Assembly (NCBI GenBank): GCA_018697195.1
Contig: CM031858.1
Coordinates: forward strand, 75,141,001-75,205,000
DNA length: 64,000 bases
Reading direction: 5' to 3'
Source of the DNA: Certhia americana
Taxonomy: Eukaryota; Chordata; Aves; Passeriformes; Certhiidae
Shown: positions 12,143-23,651 of the stretch, in pieces
Layout: each line of letters begins with the position of its first letter
Position numbering within the stretch: the stretch's first letter is position 1
Position numbers and translations under genes: made by a program
Notes under the pieces: generated by a model
Database searches by the model: none
Seen by the model: the letters and a program-made list of their open reading frames with translations, nothing else
Told to the model about the DNA's origin: nothing

Positions 12143-15100
12143 GGGTAAAAATCTTTTTCTCTTTGTATTACCATGACTTTTTTTTTTTCTGTTTTCAATG
12201 GTGATACATAGATTTTGCATTTGAAGAAAAAATGCATTATATACATAGAGGTAAAAATAATCTACTTTTGAGTATGTCTCAATAAGCAGTGCAAGACACA
12301 ATAGTTTCATCTTCAACTCTTGGCTGTAACACTAGGAGTGCAACGTTCACACAATATGTGACATTCTAACGTTGTTGCAGAGCTGATATGTTTCAAGCAG
12401 TCAGAAGTCCAACTGTACCAAGTCTGGAGAATGAATTAAGGACAAGACTGAATACATTTGAGCTACACTGCCTGTTTAGAAATCTTCCTTAATTCAGGAG
12501 TAGTCGCTCAGTGAAAGGGACTTACTTCATTTTTGCATATGAGAATCTGCATTTGTGACACAATATTTTTTTTTAAATAGGCATGGATTTTATTAAACAA
12601 GAAAGTTTTTAAAAAGTCAGCAAGTTCAAATTGTTGAAGGAATTTTTTTTTTCACTGTTTCAGCTATCACTAAATAAGCCCTCACTTTTCATGCCGTAGT
12701 ATGGTGTGTCCATGAACTTAAGTAAAATGCCAAGCTGCTACTTTCTTTGTCTTTTAGCATCACTGACAATTCTCTTGCTTTCTGTTGCCAGTAAATCAAG
12801 ACTGTCAAAACAATAGGGTTAGCATTACTCTACTGGAAGCACAATGTTCATTATCCCACACTACCTAACAGCTTAGGCATTTGGATTGAGTATATCAACA
12901 CACTAAGAAAACACTTGCAATATTACTAACAAAACAGAAAATGAAAGGTTAATGTGGTTTGGTTGCTGAAGAATTTGTTGAATAAATGAAGTTTTGCATC
13001 ATAAATGTATTACATTTTTGTAAAGCACTTCTTATAGAAAATGGTAAAAACACATCCTGAAAACAAATACTCTTATAATTCTAAAATTAAGTTGGGTACA
13101 AATGAAACAAAAGAAAAACAATTAGGCAATCACTTCATATGTCTCTTGTTATCAGCATTTTACTGTTGTACAAAAATCTTTTCAATTGGAACTTATCAAA
13201 AGGTACTGTCAAATCAACAGAAAACACAATTTTTTATTTATGCTACAGAAAAGTAATGAGGGAAAATTAATTCTTTCTTTATCTCATGTGCTCTGGAGCA
13301 CATAGTGAAGGCCTGCTAGGTCTTCTTTTCTCTGCAAACCTAAGGGAAGAGATCAAAAAACTAGGGAGATTGCAAAACAGAAATATAGACTGAATACTTG
13401 GAAACTGCATAGACACATGTTCCCATTTGCAACATGCATCCTTTTTTTTTTTTTCCCGAGGACTATATTTTATATCGCTATAAACTGCTGAAAAATACCA
13501 TGCAGACATCTAGCCTAAAATTTTTTATTGTGTGATGTCAGAATTACATTGTTATTGTTAAAAGTCACAAGCACGTTTACTCACCCTCAGGTTATAAATG
13601 GCAACACTCAGGGAATGGAAAGACTGCTTCTTCCATTTTGTTTCTTCAAGTGTTCTTTTGCTTGATTCCTTCGTACCATGAAGATCAGTTCTTTCCATCT
13701 TTGAACAAAAACTCTACTGAACTCCTCCATGCCAAATGATACCCTGAACTCCTACTTACCTCCCTACTTGACATTAAATTTCTTTATGCCTCAAAACTTA
13801 CTAAACATACTATTTCCAAGCATTGCCACAAATTCCTCTTCTCCAACTCAGTCTAAGGCAGTAGTTCACACACGTAGGACCTATAAAAACATAGCCATTT
13901 AACAACATTATAATGAAAGAGAAAAGGCCAAGAGGGTTGTGCTGAATATTCCTCAATTGTGCTAAGTGTCACTGTCTTACATGCAACCTATATTTAGCAG
14001 ACTATCATTCCTGGCTGCATCTCCTGACAAAGTTTCATATATTAATAAGAAGTGCAGGTAGAAATGTACATCAAGTTTTTCTTAATAGAAAAAAAAAATT
14101 TAAAAGTGTGTTGGCTTATAGCCAGTATATTATAATTTTGGATTTTATTGTTTCCTAATTTAACATCTAACACTAAGAAGTTAGAATATAACTTGTTAGT
14201 ATAGAATTCTTTAATAAAAGTAATCTCTGTCCTGCAGCTACGCCATCCTAACTCCTCCTTTTTTTCAAAAAAATTAATTGTCAAATTTCACAGAACTAGA
14301 GGAAATAGAACTGGGATTGAAACTCATGCAGTCTACGTGAAAATACACAGCCAAGTCTATTGACCAGAAAGCTTTTTTGGCATTCATATATTTAACTTGT
14401 GTGGTTAACAATCCCATTTCTGCCCCAGTAATGCCATTCTTCCAAACAAAACATGGTAAAAATCCTGGTATTCCTCACTGCACTTTTATCTGTTTTGTAA
14501 ACTATGGTGCATTTAGTCACCTTCTGAAAGCTGCTTCCCACAAATTCAAGCCCCTAGTTTAGTTCCACAATTTCTTTATCTTTTCCTGATCATTCCTACA
14601 AGGCTCCGAGTTTGGAAGCACCTTTAGCACATAAATACCACCCATGTTTCCCTGTGGTTCTGCTGGTCCTCCCTCCACAGTCACTCTCTGAACAAAATGC
14701 TAGAAGCCTCACTTTGCATGTCTGTGATACAGCACAAAACAAGGACACAGATACTCACAGCCATGCTTAATCTTCATGATCTTATTTTCTAAATTATCAC
14801 CATCCTAAATTATGCAACTGTGGATAATCAGGTGCTGTATTTCATTTTGTAGTAATTTCTATAACAGTGTTGTTCCAGGAAGCCATACTGCTCTGCTCAA
14901 AATCTCATTCTCCTCTTACCTAAGTAAACCAGATGTATTGTAGCTGCTTACTTTTGTTGGGCAAACACAATGATTTTTTAAAGTACTACTATACTGCTGG
15001 AATTGAGTTGCTCACAAGCATTTATGTTTTTATACCAGTTTGATATCATGAACCTAACCAACATAGTTCTGTGTCATATTAATTTCTAAATAAATCTGAT

Positions 15101-15635
15101 CTCAGTTTACTAACAATTATGATATATTTCCATCACTTTAAATCTTTAGACTATGGCTGGATAGTTGATATAGATGTTACAGGCATATCAGAAGGTACAA
15201 CTTTACTATGGAAACAATTGGTTTAAGTAACTTGGGCTGAACTATGGAATATAAGATGAACTCATATGACCTTTTGTCTTTAAATTCTCTGGATTTCTAA
15301 GAAATCATTTCTGCATGCAAATACTGCTTAAGAGAGACAAGTACGATTTACTAGCAGCAAACAAAGAAACATCTTAGTCATCATCTTATCACTTTTATTA
15401 TTTTCAGGATATGTTTTTGCTGCATTTCTATTTTCTTAATCACCATGCTTCTGCATTTGGGGAGAAAAAATGCTGTGAGAACTCAGATGTGACTTCACTT
15501 CAGATCGTTATTACATTCCTATGAAAAACAATTTCATTTTGTAGCTGGACTAAATGCTTCATCAAATTTTTCAGAACACTGTTTTTCACCAAGCCATCAA
15601 CCACCAGACTTTTAGCTGAACACAATATTAGGATA
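12143..15635. other. anonymous AT-rich sequence
   Basis: No gene or repeat family recognised. Frames stay below about 80 codons until the next CR1 begins. Confidence 0.4.
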
Positions 15636-16585
15636 TAAAATACAAATCTGCAAATGATACAAAATTGGAAGGCTGATTGGAATACCAGACAATTGTGCTG
15701 CTTTTCAGCAAACCCAGCAAACTGGAGAAATGGGTGAACGGAATCTTCATGTTGTTCAACAAGGGGCAATACCAAGTCCTGTACCCTGGGCAATAACACC
15801 GTGCACCAGAACATGCTGGAGGTTAACAAGCTAGAAAGAATTGCTAGTAAATTAGAAGAAAATGACTTGATGGTTCTGTTGCACAACAAATTGACCATCA
15901 GCAAGCAGGGCACCTCTGTGGCAACAAAAGTCTATAGTATTCGGAGCTGCATTAGGAGAGCATCAGCAGTGAGTCAAGGGATTTGCTCCTTCCACTCTCC
16001 TCAGCTCTGGCTGAGATGACACATTGAGTGCAGGGACCACTTATGTGTTCAGACCAGGTAGGCATGGACTTCTCTCTGAAAAAACAATCATGGGCTTCCT
16101 GGAATAAGTCCAGCACAGGTCCATAAAGGTGATGAAGGAATAAGAGCACCAATCACATAAAGGTAGGCAGAGACTTAGGACTGTTAACCTGGAGATGTAA
16201 AGTATGAGAGGGATTATATCATTGTGCATAAGTACCTGTTGTGGAAGGATTGAAGAAGATGCAATCGGACTCTTCTTGGAGGTACCCACTGAATGCATAA
16301 GAGGGAAAGGGCACAAATCATACCAAGAAATTCCATTTCTGCAAGAGCAAAATACTTTTTGTCTGTTGTTTTCTTTATTTGATTTGGCTTGGTTGGTTTG
16401 TTGTGGTGAAAGTAGCGAAACAATGGGGTGGGCTGCCCTGAGAGATGGTGAGTTTGTCTGTGAAGATATTCAAAACCCAACTAGACAATATGTAGAACAA
16501 CCTGCTCTAGAAAACTCTGCTTTGAGCAGAGGATTGGACTAATAACCTACATATGTTGCTTCCAACCTCAGTTATTCTGTGAAAT
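15636..16585 (+). mobile_element. CR1 LINE 3' portion, plus strand
   Basis: It starts just before a degenerate copy of the reverse-transcriptase active-site box. Codons at about 15,644-15,658 give K-S-A-N-D where CR1 normally has K-F-A-D-D, so the catalytic motif is lost. It continues through the CR1 C-terminal ORF2 landmarks (TGTTCAACAAGGGGCAATACC, here given in part; CAGAACATGCTGG; TTGACCATCAGCAAGCA) into the 3' UTR. It ends TTCCAACCTCAGTTATTCTG near 16,580. Frameshifts and stops are frequent. The frames at 15,500-15,913 minus and 16,204-16,542 plus are artefacts of this repeat. Confidence 0.88.
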
Positions 16586-17688
16586 CAAGCTGAAAGTAAC
16601 TTCTCAGGTAGTGATCAGAGACTCCCTAGAAGCCAAACGGTCTGATGAACACTATTTCCTCCTTCTCCAAATTAGTTTTCTTATCTAATGCAAGCATGCG
16701 TTAATAAAAAACAAAAATATATAAATTATCATCCAGTCCCCTAAAAAGAAAACTATGTACAACAGAAGTGTGTCATATGATTTTGTATAGCAGAATGTGA
16801 TCAGATATTTTGGTGATAAGTTTAATCCCTTTCATATAATTCTATTTGATTTTAAATATAAATATAGAGATAAGGAAAGCACTTCCTACTTTAGGTTACT
16901 AAATGTATTTATTATTAAAACGTCATCAGATGTTGCTTCATACCGTTATAAAAATTAGTCTGTGACAATACAAAGACTAGGGATCCCAAATGCATACGTA
17001 CTTTGAAATCTTGACAGAAGTAGTGCTTTTACTGATGAGGATTTGTTAAGAAAAGCTGAACTCTTTAAAGAAATGCTTCCGGAAAAAAAAAAAAAAAAAA
17101 AAAAAAAAGAGAGCAATTTCCTATTTGTGTTGAAGAATGCTCATTGCATACTCTCATATCCTAGATAGTATATCCAGGTCTAATAATCAGTCAAAACAAA
17201 CTGCTGTACTCAAGACTGTTATTAGTAATTTCAAGAATTGTTTTTGTTTGGGTTGTTTTCTGAAAGTAGTTCAGACTTCATTTCTGAAAGAAAAACAGTG
17301 CCTGTAGGATGCATTAACATCTTGATTTTCCACGTGTTTGCTCACTGTTACATATCTAAACTAGGCATGGGAAAAACAAGGGTAGATAGACTTGATATGT
17401 TTATCTAGATAAGATTATCAAAAATTTCATGAGTTAATAAGTGCAGTGATACATCTCTAAGGATTCCTGGCTCATATAAATAAAACTAATAAAGGGCACA
17501 ATGCAAAACAACAGAAAAGCAGTACACATGAAAGCATTTATGGCTTATTCAAAATTATAAAAAGTCAAAAACAAGTAACAACCAAGCTTGAAATAAAATT
17601 TAATCCTCTGTTTCTCTTTTCTATAACATTAAAAATAAAATCAGAATGTAAAGATCAATGTGCATGACCTTAATGGAAAAAAAATATA
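16586..17688. other. anonymous AT-rich sequence with a poly(A) run
   Basis: No gene seen. A 26-base A-run lies at 17,083-17,108. The segment ends at the target site of the retrovirus-like element. Confidence 0.4.
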
Positions 17689-17694
17689 TGTTAT

Positions 17695-17955
17695 TGAAGG
17701 AGAATGTACAACTGACACCATGAATGGTTCCAAGTACCAGCACTCTATTGTTCTTCCATACAACCTTTATAGCATTCATCCTACCTGCATTACACCTGTG
17801 TGCCCTCTCTACCCTTCTGTGTTTGCGCCATACCCCTCAGCATTCCAGGTCTCTTTAGCTTCCACACTGCTCACCTGTCCTACACAGCTGTAGCCCATTA
17901 GGGATGAGGCTCGGCCGCAGCTCCATTCCCAATCACCACAAACTGTGTACTGACA
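17695..17955 (-). repeat. 3' LTR of the minus-strand ERV
   Basis: A 261-base terminal repeat. Read on the minus strand it begins TGTCAGTACAC directly after the polypurine tract and ends CTCCTTCA. A TATA box (TATAAAG on the minus strand) is at 17,765-17,771, leaving only about 70 bases for R plus U5, a short alpharetrovirus-like arrangement. No clear AATAAA lies between the TATA box and the end. Confidence 0.8.
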
Positions 17956-17976
17956 ATTCCCCCTTTTATTCTTTTT
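17956..17976 (-). other. polypurine tract of the ERV
   Basis: On the minus strand this is a purine run (AAAAAGAATAAAAGGGGGAA) abutting the TG of the 3' LTR. That is where plus-strand DNA synthesis would be primed during reverse transcription. The G-run next to the LTR is the usual retroviral form. Confidence 0.8.
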
Positions 17977-18279
17977 AAATAAAGGCCATATCTATCATCC
18001 TTCTACAGGGCCCTTGCAGAAGAAATAGCAAACATGCTACTAGTATCTTTTTATGTAGATTCCATTACCTCTGGAATGCATCCATGTATTGATGATCTCA
18101 CAAACTTACATCACATATCATTGAAATTTTTATACTTATACATATGGAATTAACTTTCATACCTATGCTCACAGAATATTGATAAAGATTAATAGCTGCA
18201 ATTCACTAACACAGCATGTATGTTTCACCAGCAAATAAACACATTGTATTGAATAATAGAACTGTTCTATTTTTAGCTC

Positions 18280-18768
18280 CTACTGCTGCTTTAGTAAATT
18301 TTCAGGTTTTGTTGTTTTTGTTTTCTGTAATTTCTGTTCTTCTGTCTGTTGAAGTAAGGTCTTTGCTTGCTGCTTCTTAAGCTTTTCTTCTGTGAGGTAA
18401 AGATGTTTCAAGTGCTCTGGATCGCTATCAGTGAACCCTGTTGTGAATGCACTTGTCTTCTCTTTTGCAATAGTTTCTTGTGCAGTCATTTAATATTTTA
18501 CTTCTTCAGAAATGCTTGTCTCTCCTGGACGCTGCTGACAACACTGCGCAGCAGGACGGGCCTCCACCACCACTTTTGGCCAGGCCCATGGGCTGCTGCA
18601 CCTGCCTTGGCCACTTGGCCCGGGCCCATCACAGAGCACCACTGTGCTTCTGGTGCCACACAGCAAGGCGATGTCACCAAGCGGTGCCACGACGCTGACA
18701 GGCCACGTGCAGGGCCATGTTGCAGCTGCTGCACACCCTCCCAGCACACCTGCCCCTGGCAGCAGCAC
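18280..18768 (-). pseudogene. unidentified coding-like segment inside the ERV
   Basis: On the minus strand one frame runs from 18,768 to 18,280 with a single in-frame TAA (18,490-18,492) immediately before an ATG. The first part (92 codons, 18,490-18,768) lies in GC- and CpG-rich DNA and is rich in Ala, Gly, Pro, Val and Cys. The second part (69 codons, starting MTAQETIAKEK) is rich in Lys, Gln, Glu and Thr and looks helical or coiled-coil-like. It ends at a normal stop. Nothing resembles retroviral matrix, capsid, zinc-knuckle, protease or polymerase. It could be chance, a fragment of an unknown accessory frame, or captured host mRNA, in which a GC-rich 5' part followed by a plainer coding part would be expected. 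No function is assigned. Confidence 0.25.
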
Positions 18769-19081
18769 ACACTGCCGCTTCTCTATCAGCCTGTATTTGT
18801 AACAAGGTGTCCCAAACTACACACCATGTCATAAGCGACCCTGTGGATATCTTGTCCCCCAATGTGGGTGCATCCCACAGCACATGCCCTGCTTCTTCCC
18901 GTGTTTCAGCAAAGAAGGCAGTCTATGTATTCATTCTCATGCCGTTTTGTCCACACCAAACAAACAAAATACATAGTGCCCATCCTCACATTTAATACCT
19001 TTTCTTTGCAATATGTGCAGCAGGATGTTGAGTAGGGACTCTTCTGCCAATATTTGAGCTCCCATTCCTAAGCTCCCAGCC

Positions 19082-19090
19082 ACTCACCTG
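19082..19090 (-). promoter_or_regulatory. candidate leader splice donor of the ERV
   Basis: The minus strand reads CAG|GTGAGT, a perfect match to the vertebrate donor consensus. It lies about 130 bases downstream of the primer binding site, where a retroviral leader donor would be expected. Confidence 0.5.
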
Positions 19091-19217
19091 GGGGTGGTGT
19101 ATCTATCTGGAAGCCATCCAGTAATGCAGGCTCTTGGTCCACCTGCTTTGTTCTTCAGGTCCTTGGTCCACCTGGCTCCATTTTACAGGCTCTCTCTGCC
19201 TGGCCTTGTTCTTGGGG

Positions 19218-19233
19218 CATGTCAGGCTCACCA
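19218..19233 (-). other. tRNA-Trp-like primer binding site
   Basis: Two bases after the 5' LTR ends (CTTCA, then TC), the minus strand reads TGGTGAGCCTGACATG. It matches 13 of 16 positions of the tRNA-Trp primer binding site used by avian alpharetroviruses, including the first six. The LTR terminus and two-base gap also resemble that group. This is the main evidence for the class of the element. Confidence 0.7.
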
Positions 19234-19235
19234 GA

Positions 19236-20189
19236 TGAAGGAGAACATACAACTGACATCATGAATGGTTCCAAGCACCAGCTTTGTTTTTCTGTACAAC
19301 CATTTGTCATGGTTTGAACGACAGGTGTCTGCTAAGGAATGCAGGAGCCTCCCTTGGAATGAAGAATTTAAACCCCCTCCCTCTGAATTATTATAACTTT
19401 GAATTTAAGGGGCTCTCAGGCAAAGATATGGGAATAGTAATAACCGTTCTTTATTAGGGGAACTAAAATAAGCAATAAAACAAAAACATATGCAGTATTA
19501 CAATGGAGAAAAAAACAACCAAACAAACAAACCCCACTGACAGAGTCAGGATACAACCTGACACCCTGTGGGTCAGGCTGTTGGTGGCAGTCCTATTAAA
19601 TGATGGCTGCAGTCCTAGTAGCAGATGTGGCTCTGTTGTTTTTTGCTGAAGGTCCAGTGGTGATAGATGGGCCTGATCTTCCTCTGAGAATCCAGTGGAA
19701 AGGCTGCCTTGGTGTTCCAACGCTCAGATTTTTATCCAGGTAGGAATACTTGGCTCCTCCCTCTGGCTGGAGCATTTCCCAGTGGGATGATGTAATTCTA
19801 TCAGTGAGACTCAATGGCCCATCAGCAGAAGATCTCTCTCTGGAGGGAGGCTGGGTTATGGAAGAGATAAGAAAACTGCCCCAGCAGGTTTCTTGACAGT
19901 TGGCCATTGACAGACAATTACACCACCCCCACACCCCAGTTTCATCAGATGGTGACAAAATACACAGTTTTGGTTACATCTTGCACTGCAACCCACGACA
20001 TCCTTATACCATTCATCTCACATGCATTATACCTGTGTGCCCTCTCTACCCTTCTGTGTTTGCTCCATACCCCTCAGCATTCCAGGTCTCTTTACCTTCC
20101 ACACTACTCATCTGTCCTACACAGCTGTAGCCCATTAGGGATGAGGCTCAGGCACAGCCCCATTCCCAACCACAAGCTGTGTGCCTACA
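19236..20189 (-). repeat. 5' LTR of the ERV, interrupted by another LTR
   Basis: The second copy of the 17,695-17,955 repeat. It is present as two pieces, 19,236-19,304 and 20,001-20,189, about 258 bases in all. Matching blocks include TGAATGGTTCCAAG on the left and the ACACCTGTGTGCCCTCTC-type and CTGTAGCCCATTAGGGATG segments on the right. The gap is filled exactly by a TG...CA block. Confidence 0.8.
19305..20000 (-). mobile_element. nested solo LTR inside the ERV 5' LTR
   Basis: A 696-base block with the inverted ends TGTC...GACA, oriented minus. On the minus strand it begins TGTCGTGGGTTGCAG, has a TATA-like GGATAAAAATC near 19,728-19,735, an AATAAA signal at 19,450-19,455 and ends CCATGACA. 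The flanks (CCATT left, TCCTT right) agree at three of five positions, a possible worn 5-bp duplication. It must be younger than the LTR it splits. No internal sequence is present, so it is a solo LTR. Confidence 0.8.
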
Positions 20190-22284
20190 CATTATAAGGT
20201 TTAATTTTTTTTTTTTTTTTAATATATTCCTTTAAAGATTTACCAGTACAATCATCTTCAGAGGATATTTTCATGAAAGAGCTTTTAAAAGGGAATATGT
20301 GCATCTTAATTTTTATTCCAGTGATCATCGACTGTTATTTTAAATGAAAGCAGTTGACTGCATTTTATTCACAGCGACTGAATTCAGAGGAGAGGGGGAA
20401 ACCAGAGAGGAAAATATTATTACACTCGTCTAAGCTTAGCATACAAAATATCTTCCGTGTGATTGAAGTGGCTAAGTAAATTGCTACACAGTTAATTGCG
20501 CAGATGTTCAAAATATTATAAATTTTAATTTTACCAAGATATTAAAAAAAAACAAAGCAAAACAAGAGGACATTGTGTTTCTCTTTTGTTTCCAGGCAGT
20601 TCCAAAGCAATTTTTCTTCTTCCTGCTTGTACTTTAATGAAACCAAACCCTGTGACACTCTTGTATTTATTTTGATGGGACAATTTGTGTACAAATTCAC
20701 ATCATACATAAGTTAATGGTAGTTTTCTTATCTAGGTCTCATGGTTTTGCTCAAAGCATTATCATCTTATCTATCATCATATCTTTATTAAAACTGTTAT
20801 GGGGTAAGTCTTACCTGCCTGTCAGACCACTTTAGGAAGGATTGTTTTCTTGCCATGTTTATCCCTCGTCCCTAGATATTTCTAGTCCATTGCTTTGAAA
20901 TAGATTTATGAGCATCATCCCTGTTTAGTTTTAGCATAGCTATTGCAGGCTACTTGTGGGTTCTCAGGCATGCCCACTTCTTTTGGTACACATCAACGTA
21001 TAAATTTTTGATCCTGCAAAATGTCTTCTGTTGTAATAATATCACTTCAAAATTGAAATCACTTTAATCCTGAAATAGGAAATATTTTGTTCACCAAGCT
21101 AACATGATTGCAGTCTTCCTCCTTTGCATTGTCAACACAAAGAAAGTCTGCAATTTACAACTTTTATCACCTGACCTCTTCATTGCTATACTCCCTATTT
21201 TGATTATAACACATAACATGGGATAGTATAAAAGCTAAAACATTAGGACTTTGATGTTCAGCTAGTGTAATGAATGTTCTATAAACACTTCAGAGGGATC
21301 ATGTTTAAATCTATCAAAACATATGTGTGTCCTCTGGCACCTAAGTTTAGGAAAATAGGAATTTGTCTTTATCTAGTATTTCTACATTTACTTTTCATAA
21401 TTAACTCTCACTCTCTCACTTTCTTACTCTGCATATATTCTGCCTTAGTTTGCTGACAGTATAAGCTTCTGGACAGGCTCTTGCTGTTCTACAACCAGTA
21501 TAGTATCTAAGAGGACACAATCATTAGCACTGGAAGGCTAATAGGTTTAGCCATCACCTGTCTTGCATTTAAGCCTTTCTGGTCTTCCCGCCCCTCTGTA
21601 TTTTTCTGGCTGATTGCCACACTCTTGCTCTGGTGTCTTGCTTCTGCTCACAAGAGCTGGGGAAGCTGATTAGGGGCCTATTCTGCTGGAAAAAATCCCA
21701 ACTGTGCTCTGTTCTTTGTGTTACTCTGTTGCCTCAGGTCCCTGATACAGCCAATAAAGAGTCTGCCTTGGCACTATTAAAAGAAGTGGGAAGCGGGCAG
21801 GGAGCAGTAATGGGACAGAATCAACCAGGAACTGCAGGCTTTGGCAGAGTGCTGTGTAAAAGCAAGTCAGGTGGCATTTTTGAGAGTAGTTACTATGGAA
21901 ACCAAAGGAGTGTTACTTTCCTGAAGTTTTATCACTTGGAGTTATGCATTTGTACCTTCACCGATGTCTCCCTCCTCATCTTTGTGGAGAAAAGCAAGCA
22001 CTATTAAAAATAGATTTACAGAATGTAACAGTGAATCAATTCTGAACATGGCTGTTTGCACAGAGTTCCTACTCAGAGATAGACTGTAAATTATTTCTCT
22101 GAAGAATACATTAGTGTTTTGTGACTAATAGGCTATTTAAATTTTAACTTCTACTGGAGGAGTCACAGCAATGAATTTTTGTGCCCATGTACTTGGTTAT
22201 ATACATAACCAGGCTTAAATCTGTAGTCACATGTCAGTTCTTCCTCAAACTCCTCATCCTCAACTCTGGTGAGTAAATATGGCT
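20190..22284. other. anonymous AT-rich sequence
   Basis: No gene supported. Contains a T-run near 20,205. The frame at 21,633-22,007 plus (124 codons) has no recognisable domain and no neighbouring exon signals that I trust. Confidence 0.4.
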
Positions 22285-22720
22285 GTTCTCAGAACCCCTG
22301 AGCCATGCCTGGGCTACCAGACTACCAGCCCACAACCCATCCCTGCAGCCTCCTTGCTTATGGGGTCAGGGGTCTGCAGGGCCAGGACCTGATGGCACAA
22401 GCAGTGCATGGCAGGAGGGACTGTCATCTCCCTGGGGTGAGCCAGAGCTGTGTGGTCACCTCAGTGGCACCTGCCATGCTGAAGGAATGTGCAGAAGTAA
22501 ATGTGAGCCATCCCAGGCTGAGGAGGAAGAACCTCCTGACATCAGAAGACTTTGGTGTTCTGGTGCTTTGGGGCAGCTACATTCACCTTCCCCTCCTGGG
22601 GACATGGGGATGGATCCCTGTGAGGGTAAGCATCCTGCCAGTGGAGAGGGGAAACAATGGAGGGTGGACAAATACAATCTATATTCTGTATTTAGTAAGA
22701 CTTTTCTCATTTGTTAGGTA
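22285..22720. other. GC-richer patch with a 138-codon frame, unassigned
   Basis: This patch is clearly less AT-rich than its surroundings but not CpG-rich. A plus-strand frame spans 22,305-22,721 and another overlaps in a second frame. A donor-like AGGGTAAGC occurs near 22,623. No protein family, LTR ends or CR1 landmarks are visible. It may be an old unrecognised repeat or a lone exon; neither can be supported from sequence alone. Confidence 0.2.
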
Positions 22721-23614
22721 ACTTTGATTTTAGGTTGCTGAAAGAAAGATTGATAAAATTTTTAGCACTCTCTCCAGATATATATACACAAATGTGTAAA
22801 TAAATGTGTGTGGACTTTATGTGTCCACAAAGGCATATATTAATGATATGATTTTTTTCCTTTACCTAATTTAAAGATACTTTCATTCAACAGAATTTCT
22901 GACTTGAGCCAGATTGTCATTTTACATGAAGTCCTCACTCCTGATATCCTTCTATGGCTTGAGATCCATGAGAGAAGAAAATCAGAGTTGTCAATAACCA
23001 CAGTCCACTTTTGTTTTTAATTGGTTTAGTCACAGTGAAGAATACATCCTTGTAAATGTAGTCTCCGCAGTACAGCAAGAAATATTACAAGTCATCTATA
23101 GATGTGCATACCCTACCTGCATCCTAATCCTTCAGAGAAACAGATGCTTTATGTGTATTAGTCCTTTCTTGCTCACCATATGTTCAATTCCATAGGAAGA
23201 AAATCTTGTTGCCTGTGCCACAAGAGAGACACAGCACACTTCCAGCATCTGGATGATTTGGAAACTAAAATTCTACGTTGTGCTGGAGTGTGTTGTCTCA
23301 GGTCAGCCCTAAACACATAAAAACTGAATGTGTGAAATAGAATAGATATTGTCTCTGGGGGAGATACAGCTGCACACTTCTAGAAATACAGTCCTTCAAA
23401 ACATCTTAAAAATGTATCTGATTATCAAAAGAATTTTTACTTCGTAATTATTGTGAATAATTCTCTCAGGCTGTCTGTACAGGATGAAGTCCAAGAAGAA
23501 ATCCCTGGAGTCTAGATAAAATTCCAACCCTGCTTCTCCCTCCTGGTTTTGTAAGGGTCATCACTGCGCTGCATATTTCCCACCTCCTCTGAATCTCATG
23601 GGGAAGACCTACGG

Positions 23615-23618
<4 letters not shown>

Positions 23619-23648
<30 letters not shown>
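23619..23648. repeat. poly(T) run of 30
   Basis: The longest homopolymer in the window. A minus-strand frame (23,609-23,824) runs straight into it and ends in poly-lysine. I read that as an artefact rather than a retrogene. Confidence 0.9.

Positions 23649-23651
<3 letters not shown>

Larger units (their letters stand above)
17695..20189 (-). mobile_element. non-autonomous endogenous retrovirus, alpharetrovirus-like signals
   Basis: A complete LTR-interior-LTR element on the minus strand. Two copies of a roughly 260-base sequence (17,695-17,955, and 19,236-20,189 minus a nested insert) match at about nine in ten positions by eye, and both end TG...CA on the given strand. Inside the right copy lies a primer binding site; inside the left copy lies a polypurine tract. 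Both are in the correct places for a minus-strand provirus. Six flanking bases, TGTTAT (17,689-17,694) and CATTAT (20,190-20,195), agree at four positions, as expected of an aged 6-bp duplication. The interior is only about 1.28 kb and shows no gag, pol or env that I recognise. Structurally it resembles the chicken ART-CH type of defective, tRNA-Trp-primed element; that comparison is inference. Confidence 0.8.

Noticed and set aside
18367..18834. 155-codon plus-strand frame
   Set aside because: It is antisense to the interior of the minus-strand ERV and has no recognisable domain.
18674..18883. Cysteine-rich minus-strand frame hinting at a zinc-binding fold
   Set aside because: The Cys/His spacing does not fit any zinc-finger pattern I can name, and the frame ends quickly.
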